Part shown: in pieces, positions 34,301 to 43,418 of the stretch
How the letters are laid out: each line of letters begins with the position of its first letter
Position numbering within the stretch: position 1 is the first letter of the stretch
DNA from: Streptomyces lichenis
GTDB taxonomy: Bacteria; Actinomycetota; Actinomycetes; Streptomycetales; Streptomycetaceae
Assembly (NCBI RefSeq): GCF_023218175.1
Contig: NZ_JALPTH010000003.1
Coordinates: 248,001 to 312,000 of the forward strand
Reading direction: 5' to 3'
Length of the DNA: 64,000 nt
Notes under the pieces: model-generated
The model's input: only the letters and a program-made list of their open reading frames with translations
Told to the model about the DNA's origin: nothing
The model's database searches: none
Translations under genes and position numbers: made by a program

Positions 34301-36323
34301 CGCGGCCGGTCCAGGTGGCGGCGAAGGCCTCCTGGAACCGCTCGCGGGCGTCGTCGGCGAGGTAGTCGCCGTTGCCGACGGCGCCCTCGGGGAGCCGCAG
34401 CCCGAAGTCGTAGATCCAGGCCTGGGTGCGGTCGGGGCAGCGCAGCTCGTAGGGGCGCTCGTCGACGACCTCGACGCCGAGCCGGTTGAGCACCGGGAGC
34501 ACGGCGGACAGCGAGATCTGCGGACCGGTCTTGTAGATCTTGAAGCGGCGCTCGCCGGGGGCGGAGCCGACCGCCTCGTACAGCGAGAGCGCGAACTCCT
34601 TCTCCCCGTCGACCAGCTGCTCTAGGTGGCCGAGGTCGGAGACGGCGGAGCGCGGGGAGTGGTCGGCCTTGTAGCCCTCGGGGAAGGCACCGCCGTAGCG
34701 GCGCATCAGCTCGGCGGCGCGCTCCTCGCCGAACTCGGCGTTCAGCGCCTCGCCGAAGCCGTCGGACCAGGAGCGGGCGGCCTCCACCAGCCGGCCCTCG
34801 ATCCGCTCGGCGTCGGCGTCGGTGAGGGCGGCCAGCTCGGTGCCCTGCGGGACGCGGACCACGAAGTGGATCCGGGAGAGGATCGACTCGGTGTTCCAGG
34901 CGGTGAAGTCGACGCTGGTGCCGCCGAGCTCCTCCTTGAGGATGTCGATGATCCGCAGCCGGACGCCGGTGGTGTAGCGGTCGCGCGGCAGGTAGACGAG
35001 GGCCGAGTAGTAGCGGCCGTACTCGTCCTGGCGCAGGTAGAGCCGCAGCCGGCGGCGCTCCTGGAGGTACAGGACGCTGGTGACGATCTCGCGGAGCTTG
35101 TCGGCGGGCGTCTGGAACAGCTCGTCGCGCGGGTAGGTCTCCAGGATCTGGAGCAGGTCGCGGCCGTCGTGGCTGTTGGGCGAGAAGCCGGCCGCGTCGA
35201 GCACCTCGGCGACCTTGCGGCGGATGACCGGGACCCGGCGCACCGACTCGGTGTACGCGGCGGAGGAGAACAGCCCGAGGAAGCGGCGCTCGCCCACCAC
35301 GTTGCCCTCGGCGTCGAACTTCTTCACGCCGACGTAGTCGAGGTAGGACGGGCGGTGGACGGTGGAGCGGCTGTTGGCCTTGGTGAGGACCAGCAGGCGG
35401 TGCTCGCGGGCCTTGGCCCGGGCGTCGGCCGGCAGGCGGCTGAAGGAGGGGGAGACCGGGTGCGCCTCGTCCTCGTCGTGCTGGGGGTCGGAGCGCAGGA
35501 TGCCGAGGCCGGTGCCGGGGACGGCGGTCAGCGCGTCGTCGCCGGTCAGGTCGTACTCGCGGTAGCCGAGGAAGGTGAAGTGGTCGGCGGACAGCCAGCG
35601 CAGCAGCTCGCGGGCCTCCTCCACCTCGGTGTCCGAGACCTCCGGGGCGGCCGGCTCGCCCGGCAGCTCGTCGGCGATGCGCAGCGCGGCCTCGCGCATC
35701 TTGTCCCAGTCCTCGACGGTCTCGCGGACGTCGGACAGGACGCGCAGCAGATCGCCGGTGATCTGCTTGAGGTCGGCCCGGTCGGTCTCGCGGTCGATCT
35801 CGACATGGATCCAGGACTCGGTGAGCGCGTCGTGGTGCTCCTTGGCCGCGACGCGGTCGGCGAGCACCTCGATGAGCTTGCCGGTGAGGTCGCGGCGGAC
35901 GTGGACCAGCGGATGCACGACGACGTGGATGCCGCGGCCCTGGCGGGAGAGCTCGTTGGTGACCGAGTCCACCAGGAAGGGCATGTCGTCGGTGACGACC
36001 TCCACCACGGAGTGGCTGCAGGTCCAGCCGTTCTCCTCGACGGTGGGGGTGTGGACGCGGACGTTGGCCGTGCCCTGGGGCCGGTTCTCGGCCAGCCGGA
36101 AGTGGGAGAGCGCCGCGCCGAAGACGTCGACCGGGTCGCGGTCGGCGAGGTCCTCCGGAGCCGTGTGCAGGTAGTAGCGCCTGAGGTACGCGAGAACGGT
36201 GTCCCGGTCGGGTCGCTCGTTCTCGGCCCCAGTCCGGAGTTGCCCCCCGACCGGGCTGTTCTCAGCTACCCGGGCCGCCCGTTCGAGCAGCTCGGCCTTG
36301 GCTTCGTCCAGCTTGGTCTGCAT
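31392..36323 (-). CDS. NAD-dependent glutamate dehydrogenase, 180-kDa class
   Basis: 1643 residues, the usual size for the L-180 class first described in Streptomyces. Converts glutamate and NAD to 2-oxoglutarate, ammonia and NADH. The N-terminal 700 or so residues hold regulatory ACT-like regions; the catalytic part has GGLRWSDRREDFRTE near 845, catalytic Lys in GAKGGFVAK near 874 and the NAD loop VGVGDMSGDVFGNG near 1008. A helical C-terminal domain follows. ATG at 36323 is chosen because it has AGAGGA 1-6 bases upstream and AGGAGA at 13; the longer frame begins without one. Convergent with the GT-C gene across a shared terminator. Confidence 0.95.
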   Translation of the reverse strand: MQTKLDEAKAELLERAARVAENSPVGGQLRTGAENERPDRDTVLAYLRRYYLHTAPEDLADRDPVDVFGAALSHFRLAENRPQGTANVRVHTPTVEENGWTCSHSVVEVVTDDMPFLVDSVTNELSRQGRGIHVVVHPLVHVRRDLTGKLIEVLADRVAAKEHHDALTESWIHVEIDRETDRADLKQITGDLLRVLSDVRETVEDWDKMREAALRIADELPGEPAAPEVSDTEVEEARELLRWLSADHFTFLGYREYDLTGDDALTAVPGTGLGILRSDPQHDEDEAHPVSPSFSRLPADARAKAREHRLLVLTKANSRSTVHRPSYLDYVGVKKFDAEGNVVGERRFLGLFSSAAYTESVRRVPVIRRKVAEVLDAAGFSPNSHDGRDLLQILETYPRDELFQTPADKLREIVTSVLYLQERRRLRLYLRQDEYGRYYSALVYLPRDRYTTGVRLRIIDILKEELGGTSVDFTAWNTESILSRIHFVVRVPQGTELAALTDADAERIEGRLVEAARSWSDGFGEALNAEFGEERAAELMRRYGGAFPEGYKADHSPRSAVSDLGHLEQLVDGEKEFALSLYEAVGSAPGERRFKIYKTGPQISLSAVLPVLNRLGVEVVDERPYELRCPDRTQAWIYDFGLRLPEGAVGNGDYLADDARERFQEAFAATWTGRAENDGFNQLVLAAGLNWRQAMVLRAYAKYLRQAGSTFSQDYMEDTLRHNVHTTRLLVSLFEARMSPGRQSAGTELTDGLLEELDGALDQVASLDEDRILRSFLTVIKATLRTNFFQKAQDGRPHAYVSMKFDPQAIPDLPAPRPAFEIWVYSPRVEGVHLRFGKVARGGLRWSDRREDFRTEILGLVKAQMVKNTVIVPVGAKGGFVAKQLPDPAADRDAWLAEGVASYKTFISALLDITDNLVAGEVVPPADVVRHDEDDTYLVVAADKGTATFSDIANEVATAYGFWLGDAFASGGSAGYDHKGMGITARGAWESVKRHFRELGHDTQSEDFTVVGVGDMSGDVFGNGMLLSEHIRLVAAFDHRHIFIDPTPDAATSYAERRRLFELPRSSWADYDAGLLSPGGGIHPRTAKSIPVNAHIREALGIADGVTKMTPADLMRAILSAPVDLLWNGGIGTYVKAASESHADVGDKANDAIRVDGEELRVKVVGEGGNLGLTQLGRIEFARTGGRVNTDAIDNSAGVDTSDHEVNIKILLNALVTDGDMTVKQRNRILAEMTDEVGSLVLRNNYAQNTALANGVRQSASLLHAHQRFMRRLGREGRLDRALEFLPNDRQIRELLNGGKGLSQPELAVLLAYTKITVAEELIHTELPDDPYLTQLLHAYFPSKLREEFAAQIDAHALRREIITTVLVNDTVNTGGSTFLHRLREETGASIEEIVRAHTAARLIFGLGEVWDAVEGLDNRVDAEVQTRIRLHSRRLIERGTRWLLGNRPQPLQLAETISFFAERVEQVWAKLPQLLRGADLDWYEGIVAELTGAGVPEELALRVAGFSSAFPTLDIVAIADRTGKDPMAVAEVYYDLADRLSITQLMDRIIELPRSDRWQSMARASIREDLYAAHAALTAEVLAAGNGTSTPEERFDAWEKKNAAILGRARSTLEEIQGSDTFDLANLSVAMRTMRTLLRTHV

Positions 36324-36727
36324 GTCCTCTGGTCTCCTGTCGCGCGCCGTTGCGTGACGTAGGTGAATGAGAAGGAGACACGACGCCACGACGACGCGGG
36401 GTTCCCGGTCTGGGGTGACGCTATGCCGCCATGAGAGATGTCCCGGCCGTTTTCGGCCATCTTCCCCGCCCTGGCCGAATGACGCGGTGTACGCGGTCGA
36501 CGCACTGCATGAGGTGCACCGGTGCGGCGGGACGTTTCAGCGCTCGCCCGGGTGCGGTGGCACTCCGGGCGCGGGTCGCGGGCTCCGCTGCCCGCGAGGC
36601 GTATCGCGCTGATCACGGGTCCAGGCTATCGTCCCGGCCCCCCGACTCGTCAGTCGCCGGATTCGTACAAATCCCAGCCGAAAACTTCGCCAGTCTGGAC
36701 AGACCCTGCACGCCGAGGTGACAACCG
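36324..36727. other. Intergenic region between divergent GDH and PfpI genes
   Basis: About 400 bases with no supportable gene. Short open frames here are out-of-register and lack ribosome sites. It must hold both promoters, but no clear -10/-35 pair or palindrome was recognised. Confidence 0.6.
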
Positions 36728-37285
36728 ATGACCGAACGGATCCTGATCGTGACCGGGGACGCGGCGGAGTCCCTGGAGGTGCTCTACCCCTACCAGCGGC
36801 TCCTGGAGGAGGGGTACGAGGTGCACATCGCCGCGCCCACCCGCAAGCGGCTGCGCTTCGTGGTGCACGACACCGAGCCCGGCCACGACACCTACACCGA
36901 GAAACCCGGCTACACCTGGCCCGCGGACCTGGCCTTCTGCGAGGTGGAGCCCAGCCGCTACGCCGCCGTGGTCATCCCCGGCGGCCGCGCCCCCGAGTAC
37001 CTGCGCAACGACCCCGAGCTGCGCAAGATCGTGAAGTCCTTCTTCGACGCCGACAAACCGGTGGCCCAGATCTGCCACGGCCCCCTGCTCACCGCCGCCG
37101 TCGGCGCCCTGGACGGCCGCCGCGTCACGTCGTACCCCGCCCTCGAACCCGACATGCAGTCGGCGGGCGCCACCTACCGCGACGTCCCCACCGTGGTGGA
37201 CGGCCCCCTGGTCTCCGCCCGCGGCTGGCCGGACCACCCGGTGTGGATGCGGGAGTTCCTGGCGGTGCTGCGAGGGGCGGCGTGA
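36728..37285 (+). CDS. DJ-1/PfpI-family protein
   Basis: 185 residues, full length for the family. Catalytic cysteine in AQICHGPLL near residue 118, with the partner glutamate region YAAVVIPGGRAPEYL near 78-92 and FVVHDTEPGHDTY earlier. Members act as glyoxalase III, deglycase or protease-like enzymes; which one is not readable. ATG at 36728 begins just after GTGACAACCG with no strong ribosome site. It is a single gene, followed by a small hairpin. Confidence 0.9.
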   Translation: MTERILIVTGDAAESLEVLYPYQRLLEEGYEVHIAAPTRKRLRFVVHDTEPGHDTYTEKPGYTWPADLAFCEVEPSRYAAVVIPGGRAPEYLRNDPELRKIVKSFFDADKPVAQICHGPLLTAAVGALDGRRVTSYPALEPDMQSAGATYRDVPTVVDGPLVSARGWPDHPVWMREFLAVLRGAA

Positions 37286-37352
37286 GGCGGCGGGGGGTGC
37301 TGAGGCCGGGCGGGGAGGTCTCCCGCGGCCGGAAGGGGAGGCCCCCAGGGTG

Positions 37353-37372
37353 CCGTCCGTCCTCTCGGACGG
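37353..37372. terminator. Small hairpin between convergent PfpI and HAD genes
   Basis: CCGTCCG, a 6-base loop (TCCTCT) and CGGACGG form a perfect 7-bp stem between two convergent stops (37285 and 37401). Flanking GGGGAGGC and GCCTCC can extend it loosely. Position fits a shared terminator, though the stem is short. Confidence 0.45.
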
Positions 37373-37400
37373 CTGCCTCCTCGCCCCGGCCCCGTAGGGC

Positions 37401-38084
37401 TTACGCGGCCATCTCCTCCGCCACCCGCACGGCCTCCTCCAGGGTGTCCACCACCGGCACACCGACCCGCTCCAGGCTGGCGCGGCTGTGCGAGCCGCCG
37501 GTGTAGAGCACCGCCCGCGCGCCGACATGGGCGGCCGCCACCGCGTCGTCCGCGGCGTCCCCGATGACCACGATCCGCTCCGGCGCCATGCCCTCCAGGG
37601 CGGCGAGGTGGCGCACCATGTGCTCGGCCTTGCCGCCCAGCGCCGCGCCGACCCGGCCGTCCACCCGCAGGAAGTGCTCCTCGATGCCGTGCCGCCGCAC
37701 CACGGGTATCAGCTGCTCGTGCGGGGCGAGCGAGAGCAGCGACTGGGTGAGCCCGGAGGACCGCCGGGCCGCCAGCAGCTCCGCCGCGCCCGCGGTCAGC
37801 GCGCAGGCGTCCGCGCCCGGCCAGTAGTGGCGGTGGAAGGCGGCGTCCATCAGCTCCCACTCCTCACCGGACGGCAGTCGCCCCAGCAGCCGCTCGTAGA
37901 ACGCCGTCACCGGTACGCAGTACAGCTCGCGGTAGCGCTCCAGGGTGAGGGGCGGCAGGCCCATCTCCGCGAAGGCGGCGTTGGTCGCCGACATCACCGC
38001 GGCCATGTCGTCGAACAGCGTGCCGTTCCAGTCCCACACCAGATGGGTGCTGTGCTTCCCCGACGTCCCCGTGCGCTTCACCAT
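37401..38084 (-). CDS. HAD-superfamily hydrolase
   Basis: 227 residues. Haloacid-dehalogenase-like phosphatase: nucleophile motif I VWDWNGTLFDD near residue 19 (the Asp before WNGT), motif III Lys in GGKAEHMV, motif IV VVIGDAADDAVAA near 176, and a helical cap between. Resembles phosphoglycolate-phosphatase-type members. ATG at 38084 is preferred to a TTG ten codons upstream. No partner gene indicates the substrate. Confidence 0.88.
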   Translation of the reverse strand: MVKRTGTSGKHSTHLVWDWNGTLFDDMAAVMSATNAAFAEMGLPPLTLERYRELYCVPVTAFYERLLGRLPSGEEWELMDAAFHRHYWPGADACALTAGAAELLAARRSSGLTQSLLSLAPHEQLIPVVRRHGIEEHFLRVDGRVGAALGGKAEHMVRHLAALEGMAPERIVVIGDAADDAVAAAHVGARAVLYTGGSHSRASLERVGVPVVDTLEEAVRVAEEMAA

Positions 38085-38145
38085 GCCGAAAACGGTACCG
38101 GCCGCCTCTGACAACGCCCCGGGCCCGCGCTTCAGGCGGCGGCCC

Positions 38146-38658
38146 TCACCCGGCCGCGATCAGCCCCGGAATCTCCTGCACCCCGAACCACAGCAGCTCG
38201 TGGTCCTCCGCCCCGTCCACCACGAACTGAGCGTCGTCGTCCCCGTGGTCCGCCGCGCCCAGCGCGTCCGCCGCGGCGGAGACGTCCGCCTCGGCGTCGT
38301 CCGCGTCCACGTGCACCGCGGCCGCCTTGGCCAGCGGCACCGCGGCCGCCAGCCGCACCTCGCCCACCGAGGAGTGCTCCAGCAGCCCGTCCGGGTCGGC
38401 CACCGCGTCCCCGTCCGGCACGTCCACGGCCACCACCACCCGGCGCCGGGGGAGGTCCGGGGCGGCGGCGAGCATCCGCAGCGAGGCGGCGGCGGCCCGG
38501 CTGAGCGCCGCGTACTCCAGCTCCTCGATGTCGTCGGAGACGTACCACTCGCGCAGTCCGGGCGTCACCCCGTACGCCGTCAGCGGGCCGGGGCCGAGCT
38601 CGCCCGCCGTGTGCGCCTGTGCGAGACCGGCGAGAGTCAGGGGGACGTACACGCGCAT
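38146..38658 (-). CDS. DUF6912-like conserved hypothetical protein
   Basis: 170 residues. MRVYVPLTLAGLAQAHTAGE at the start, a central RRVVVAVDVPDGDAVADP strand region and a very acidic second half ending HELLWFGVQEIPGL. This matches conserved actinomycete proteins (DUF6912) found near HAD and SecA-region genes. No catalytic motif is evident. Same strand as the HAD gene, 62 bases upstream of it, so likely co-transcribed. Confidence 0.78.
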   Translation of the reverse strand: MRVYVPLTLAGLAQAHTAGELGPGPLTAYGVTPGLREWYVSDDIEELEYAALSRAAAASLRMLAAAPDLPRRRVVVAVDVPDGDAVADPDGLLEHSSVGEVRLAAAVPLAKAAAVHVDADDAEADVSAAADALGAADHGDDDAQFVVDGAEDHELLWFGVQEIPGLIAAG

Positions 38659-38933
38659 GGAAGGTCGCTTTCGTCGTCGTCAGTCGACCTCAGGATACGT
38701 GCGGCGTCCCTCGTGGGAGTGGGTGGTGGTGATCACCGGACGTCAACCCGGCGCCCCGCCCCGCCGCTCGGCCCCCTCTCCCGTGGCCTCCCGCTCACCC
38801 CAACCGGTGATGGGCTAGGTACATCACCCTAGGTAATCGCCCCATTGCCCCACGTTGCCATCTCCCGTAGAAGGTGCTCACCGAAAGTTACCGCCCGGTA
38901 GATGCCGGGCCTCAGCGAACGGGGCCGATCAGC

Positions 38934-39401
38934 ATGAGCACCATCGCGACGAGGACGACCAACGGACCGGCGGGCCGCCGCGACCGGAGGGCGGCCGCCG
39001 CCCGCCCCCGCACCGCCCGCCCGGCCGCCGGGACAGGCCCGAGCCGGGGCCCTTCCCTGGTGCGGACGCCCCCGCGTCCGCTCCCTCCCCACCACCTCTT
39101 CGCCGAGCGCCTGCTCGCCGTGCTCAGCGGCGAGCGCCCGGTGCACTGGATGCTGGGCCAGACCGTCGGCAAGGCGTACGACCAGCTGATCCGGCTCGCC
39201 CCGACCACCCCGCTGCGCGGCCGCGGCACCCGCCCCGTCGTCCGCCGCTGCGGCGGCCACCGGCTGGGCACCGACGTGGTCGAGGCGTTCGCCAGCATCG
39301 CGGCCGGCGAGCAGGTACGCGCCATGGCCTTCCGCCTAGAACGCGGCCCCGACCACCGCTGGCGCTGCGCCGCCGTCGAGCTGGGAACGGCACGGGGATG
39401 A
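38934..39401 (+). CDS. Rv3235-family protein
   Basis: 155 residues. A basic Pro/Arg-rich start of about 65 precedes a compact domain: LFAERLLAVLSGERPVHWML, TVGKAYDQLIRLA, then EAFASIAAGEQVRAMAFRLE and WRCAAVELG, as in Rv3235-like proteins encoded beside secA in many actinobacteria. ATG at 38934 is chosen; GTG at 38874 is in frame. Here secA is 6 kb away beyond an accessory stretch of repeats and regulators. Function unknown; often suspected to act with SecA. Confidence 0.82.
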   Translation: MSTIATRTTNGPAGRRDRRAAAARPRTARPAAGTGPSRGPSLVRTPPRPLPPHHLFAERLLAVLSGERPVHWMLGQTVGKAYDQLIRLAPTTPLRGRGTRPVVRRCGGHRLGTDVVEAFASIAAGEQVRAMAFRLERGPDHRWRCAAVELGTARG

Positions 39402-41296
39402 GCGGGCGCGGCGGCCGGGCGGATGCGGCGTGGGGAGGGCCGGGTGCGGCGGCCGGGGGGGATGCGGCGTGTGGAGGGCCGCCCCCGACGGCATGCGGCG
39501 CGCCCTCGGGGCCGGGGAGGGCAGCGCCTGGTGCTCTGGCTCCTGGCCCCCGACTCCCGGCTCCCGGCTCCCGGCCCCCGTCCGGGGTCAGGTCCGGCTC
39601 GGGGGGCGGCGTTCGGACGGCCCGGCTTCCGGCTCCGGCTCCGGCTTCCGGCTGCGGCTCCGGCTCCGGCTTCCGGCTGCGGCTCCGGCCACGGGGTCCG
39701 GAAGTCGGAGGTCGGCTCTCGGCGCCGAGAGGGGGTTGGCCGGCCCTTGGACCCGGGGCCGGGGTCAGCACCGGTGCCCAGCGGCTGGCCCTAGGGCCCG
39801 GGAAGTCGACGCCTGGGGCCACGGCCCCCGACTCCCGACTCCCGTCCGGGGTCACGTCCGGCTCGGGGACGGCGGCCGGACCCCGGCCCGACTTCCGGCT
39901 CCGGCCTGGGGGCCGAGGCGCGGGGTGCAGGGCGCCGGGGCCAGGGACCGAGCGCACGGGGCCCGGGGCAGCAACCGCTGGTGCCCGGGGCCGGGTCGAC
40001 CGGCCCGGCTTCCGGCTCCGGCCCGGGGGCCGAAGCGCGGGGCGCGGGGGTCGGGGCCAGGGATCGAGTGCCCGGGGCCCGGACAGCAACAGCTGGCGCC
40101 TGGGGCCTGGTCGGCCAGGTCGGCTTCCGGCTCCAGCCCGGGGGCCGAGGCTCGGGGCGCCGGGGCCAGGGATCGAGTGCCCGGGAGCCGGGGGCAGCAA
40201 CCGCTGGCGCCCGGGGCCGGGTCGGCCAGGTCGGCTGCTGTCTCCCGGCTCCAGCCCGGCGCCACTCCGGCCCCGGCGCCAGCCCGGGGTGCGGGGGCGG
40301 GGTCGGGAGGCCCGCTCCGGGGACCAGGAGCCGAACGCCCGGGGTGCCGGGTCCGCCTGGCCATCCGGCTCCTGGGCGGGAGAGCGGCCCCCTGGTGGCC
40401 TGGGGCCGAGGGCGGAAGGCCGGGCCAGCTGGCGCGGCCAAGTGCCCGGACCGGCCAGCGGGAGCCGGGGTTCCGGCGCACGGTTCGTGCGGGTGCGGCA
40501 GACCCATCGGCGGTGGGGACACCCACGACCGCCCGCAGGCCCGAGTCGCGCCCGGACCCCCGCGGCGTTCGGCATGCACAACCCGGCCTGGCTCCCACAG
40601 CCGGGGCGGGCGGCTCCCTGGTGGCCGAGGGCGGAACGGCTGGCTGCCAGGGACCGGGGGCCGACCACTGGAGCTCAGGGCCCGAGTCAGACGGCCGGGC
40701 TGGTCTGCCCCTGGCACCCGGGCCGGGCTTCCTGGGCCCCCGGCCCGATTGGCTCAACCGGCCCGGTACAGGGCCCTACAGGCCCGTACAGGGCCACGAA
40801 ACGCGGCCGTCGATGAGGCGGCATCCCACCAGCGTCCCGTCGCCGGCAGGGCGCGTCGGGGCCGGGAGCCAACGGTCCCGGCACGCGGCCGGTGCGGTCA
40901 CCGCAGGTCCACCGACGGCGGGTGCGCCTACGGCCTCCACCGACCCGCGCCCCGCGCCGTACGGCGAGCTCGACCGCACCCGTTCGCCCTGCCGACGGCG
41001 AGCAGCGGAACCGGGCTGGTCAGCGTCGCCTCCATGCCCGGTCCACCCGTCGGCGGCGCCCACACCCGGCAACGGCACCCCGCCGAAGGCCGTACCGGCG
41101 GACCAACCCCCCACATGGCGGCTCAGGGGCCGCCAGGAGCAGCCACGGGGCTGCGGGGCGCCGCGGGCCCGACGAAGCGGCCCCAGCTCCCTACCGCCCG
41201 CACCCGCCCCTCCTCCCCCGCTCCCTCCCCACCCCGCCCAGCGCAGCGCACCGCACGTGCCTGGTCAGGGCCAGGTGGCACCCCCATACTCACCGC
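39402..41296. repeat. Degenerate GC-rich repeat region without a supportable gene
   Basis: About 1.9 kb open in several frames on both strands, but every translation is Pro/Gly/Arg/Ala filler without a domain. Repeats visible: a 111-117 base unit in three copies at 39892-40234; short CTTCCGGCTCCGG runs around 39629-39700; and the block CCGTCCGGGGTCA plus GTCCGGCTCGGGG at about 39580 and again at 39845. The last 250 bases before the LysR gene are ordinary spacer. It begins right after the Rv3235-like stop. May be an expanded or decaying insertion. Confidence 0.65.
39892..40234. repeat. Tandem repeat of about 115 bp, three degenerate copies
   Basis: Copies begin at 39892, 40009 and 40124, each opening CTTCCGGCTCC and closing with a GGTCGRCC-type end, and are 117, 115 and 111 bases long. 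A fourth, diverged start is at 40235 (CTGCTGTCTCCCGGCTCC). Within each unit the order CCGGGGGCCGA, GGGGCCAGGGA, CAGCAACMGCTGG is kept. Unit length is not a multiple of three in all copies, so no repeat protein is encoded. Confidence 0.75.
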
Positions 41297-42280
41297 ATGG
41301 ACCTGGAGGCGCGGCATCTTCGGTGCCTGGAGGCGGTGGCGACGGCCGGGAGCCTCAACAAGGCGGCGCATCTGATGGGGCTGTCCCAGCCGGCGCTCAG
41401 CGCGCAACTGCGGCGGATCGAGGCCGTGGTGGGCGGGGCGGTTTTCGAGCGGGGGCCCTTCGGCGCGCGGGCCACGCCGCTGGGCGAGGTCCTGCTGCCG
41501 TACGCGCGCGAGGTGCTGCGCGGGCTGGACGAGCTGGCCCGCGCGGTCGAGGGGCATCGCGCGGCGGCGGGCGGGCGCCCGCTGCGGCTGGGGGTGCGCA
41601 CGACACCGCTGGCCCTGCTGCTGTACGAGGTGGCAACCCGCCTCGTCCCGGGCGACATCGCCGAGTTGACCGTGCTGGACCGCTCGGCCGAGGCGCTCGC
41701 CGCCCTGGTGCGCGGCGATGTCGACCTGGTGCTGCACACCGACTTCCCCGGCCGGCCGATCGTGCCGCCCGCCGAGGTGCGGATGGCCGAACTGGGCACG
41801 GAGCCCCTCTTCGTCGGACTGCCCGACGGGCATCCGCTCAGCGGGCGGACCGAGATCGACCTGGCCGAACTGGCCGGGACGGCCTGGCTGCTGGCGGTCA
41901 ACGGCGACGACGAGTTCGACCGGCACCTGATGGAGCAGTGCCGTCTCGCCGGCCACCCGACCATGGTGGCCCGCACCGTCGAGCCCCTGCTGCTGGTGCA
42001 GTTGATGCGCCGCGGCGGCCCCGTGGTCACGGCCATGAACGCGCTGGGCAGCGGGCTGACGATCCCCGGGGTGGTCCGGGAGCTGCGGGGCAGCCCGGTC
42101 CGTACCCGGCACGTACTGCTGTGGCGCCCGGACGGCGGGCTGGTCGACGAGGAGTTCGCCGCCCGGCTGCGTACGGCACTGCTGGACGCCTACCGCGCGG
42201 CCCTCCCGCACAGCGGACGCGTACCGGGGTGGTGGGAGCGCAACCCGGGCTGGCTGGGCTCGGCCCCACCCGCCGACTGA
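41297..42280 (+). CDS. LysR-family transcriptional regulator
   Basis: 327 residues. N-terminal LysR helix-turn-helix (LEARHLRCLEAVATAGSLNK, AAHLMGLSQPALSAQLRRIE) followed by the periplasmic-binding-like effector domain from about 95 (RLGVRTTPLALLLYEV, VDLVLHTDFPG). ATG at 41297 is where the family starts; the frame is open upstream through repeat DNA but without homology. Convergent with a second LysR gene (9 bases between stops). No obvious target next to it other than the unusual repeat region upstream. Confidence 0.92.
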   Translation: MDLEARHLRCLEAVATAGSLNKAAHLMGLSQPALSAQLRRIEAVVGGAVFERGPFGARATPLGEVLLPYAREVLRGLDELARAVEGHRAAAGGRPLRLGVRTTPLALLLYEVATRLVPGDIAELTVLDRSAEALAALVRGDVDLVLHTDFPGRPIVPPAEVRMAELGTEPLFVGLPDGHPLSGRTEIDLAELAGTAWLLAVNGDDEFDRHLMEQCRLAGHPTMVARTVEPLLLVQLMRRGGPVVTAMNALGSGLTIPGVVRELRGSPVRTRHVLLWRPDGGLVDEEFAARLRTALLDAYRAALPHSGRVPGWWERNPGWLGSAPPAD

Positions 42281-42289
42281 ACGGTCTCC

Positions 42290-43297
42290 TCAGCCGCGCG
42301 GCCGGTGGCCGGCGGCCGGGCCCGGGGGCGTGGTGCGCCAGTCCGGATGGCCGGCCAGCCAGGCCCGGTACGCGGGCGCCGCCTCGATGATCTCCCGCTG
42401 GGCGCGCACCAGGTGCTCCCACAGGCTCCGTATCCACTCCTCCGGCAGGGGCCCGCCCGGCCGCCAGTAGAGCACCGTGGCCATGGTGAGCGGTTCACCG
42501 CGCAGCGGCAGCAGCACCAACCCGGGGGCGGGCCGGCTGCCCGGCATCATCGGCAGGACCGCGCGGCCCTCCCGTACGAGCTCCAGCGCCTCCGCGTACT
42601 CGGTGCCGCGCACCGCCACCGGGTGCCCGGCCCGCCGGCAGGCCTCCGCCAGCTGGGCGCCCAGGTCCTCGTCGGACCCGGGCGGCAGACACCAGCGCTC
42701 ACCAGCCAGTTCGGCCAGGTCGGCCTCCGGCCGCGCGGCGAGGCGGTGCCCGGCACAGACGCCCGCGAACAGCGGCTCCACGGCGACGACCGCCCCGCAC
42801 AGCTCCCCCTCCGCGAGGTCCCCCGGGCCCGCGGCCTCCTCCGGCAGCGGGAAGTGGGTGACCAGGGCGGCATCGGTGCGCCCGGCGGCCAGCGCCGCCA
42901 GATGGCCGGCGGTACCGGCCGCGGTGGTGATCTGCACATCGCTGCCCGCGACCAGCGGCACGGCCACCGACAGATGGGCCACAAGGAGCCCCGGCGCGCA
43001 GCCGATCCGTACCGCCGCCGGCCAGTCGTCCTCCCGGTGCCGGGCCACCGCCGCGGTCATCCGCTCCACCGCGTCCAGCACCGACCGCGCGTGCCCGACC
43101 ACCACCTCGCCCAGCGGAGTGGGCAGCGCCCCCCGCGAGCCGCGCCGGAACAGCGCTCCCCCCGCGGCCCGTTCGGCCTGGGCCAGCGCCTGGGACACCG
43201 ACGGCTGGGCCATGCCGAGCCGTTGCGCCGCGAGCGTCAGGCTGCCCTCGTCGGCGATCGCCTTGACCACCCGTAGCTGCCGCAACTCCAGGCTCAT
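42290..43297 (-). CDS. LysR-family transcriptional regulator
   Basis: 335 residues. LELRQLRVVKAIADEGSLTL and AAQRLGMAQPSVSQALAQAE form the helix-turn-helix; the effector domain follows (VRIGCAPGLLVAHLSV, AALVTHFPLPEEA, LVREGRAVLPMMPGS). It is divergent from the trypsin-like protease gene (starts 43297 and 43419), so that gene is the probable target. A homologue of the other LysR gene, with which it is convergent; the pair may descend from duplication. Confidence 0.92.
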   Translation of the reverse strand: MSLELRQLRVVKAIADEGSLTLAAQRLGMAQPSVSQALAQAERAAGGALFRRGSRGALPTPLGEVVVGHARSVLDAVERMTAAVARHREDDWPAAVRIGCAPGLLVAHLSVAVPLVAGSDVQITTAAGTAGHLAALAAGRTDAALVTHFPLPEEAAGPGDLAEGELCGAVVAVEPLFAGVCAGHRLAARPEADLAELAGERWCLPPGSDEDLGAQLAEACRRAGHPVAVRGTEYAEALELVREGRAVLPMMPGSRPAPGLVLLPLRGEPLTMATVLYWRPGGPLPEEWIRSLWEHLVRAQREIIEAAPAYRAWLAGHPDWRTTPPGPAAGHRPRG

Positions 43298-43418
43298 AGG
43301 CGGACCTTAGAACGGGTTGGGATTACCGGGGAAGCCGCCGGATTTCCATAGTGGGTTCACCCGACGGGCCGGGCGCCGAGCGTCCGGCCCTCCCCCCACT
43401 CCCTCACGGAGGACTCCT

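Noticed and set aside
31398..36362. Long plus-strand open frames opposite glutamate dehydrogenase
   Set aside because: Exact antisense shadow of a well-conserved enzyme; no domain or ribosome site.
39430..42390. A 986-codon plus-strand open frame across the repeat region and first LysR gene
   Set aside because: Translation is Pro/Gly/Arg filler that then runs out of frame through the LysR gene; very high GC leaves stops rare in all frames.
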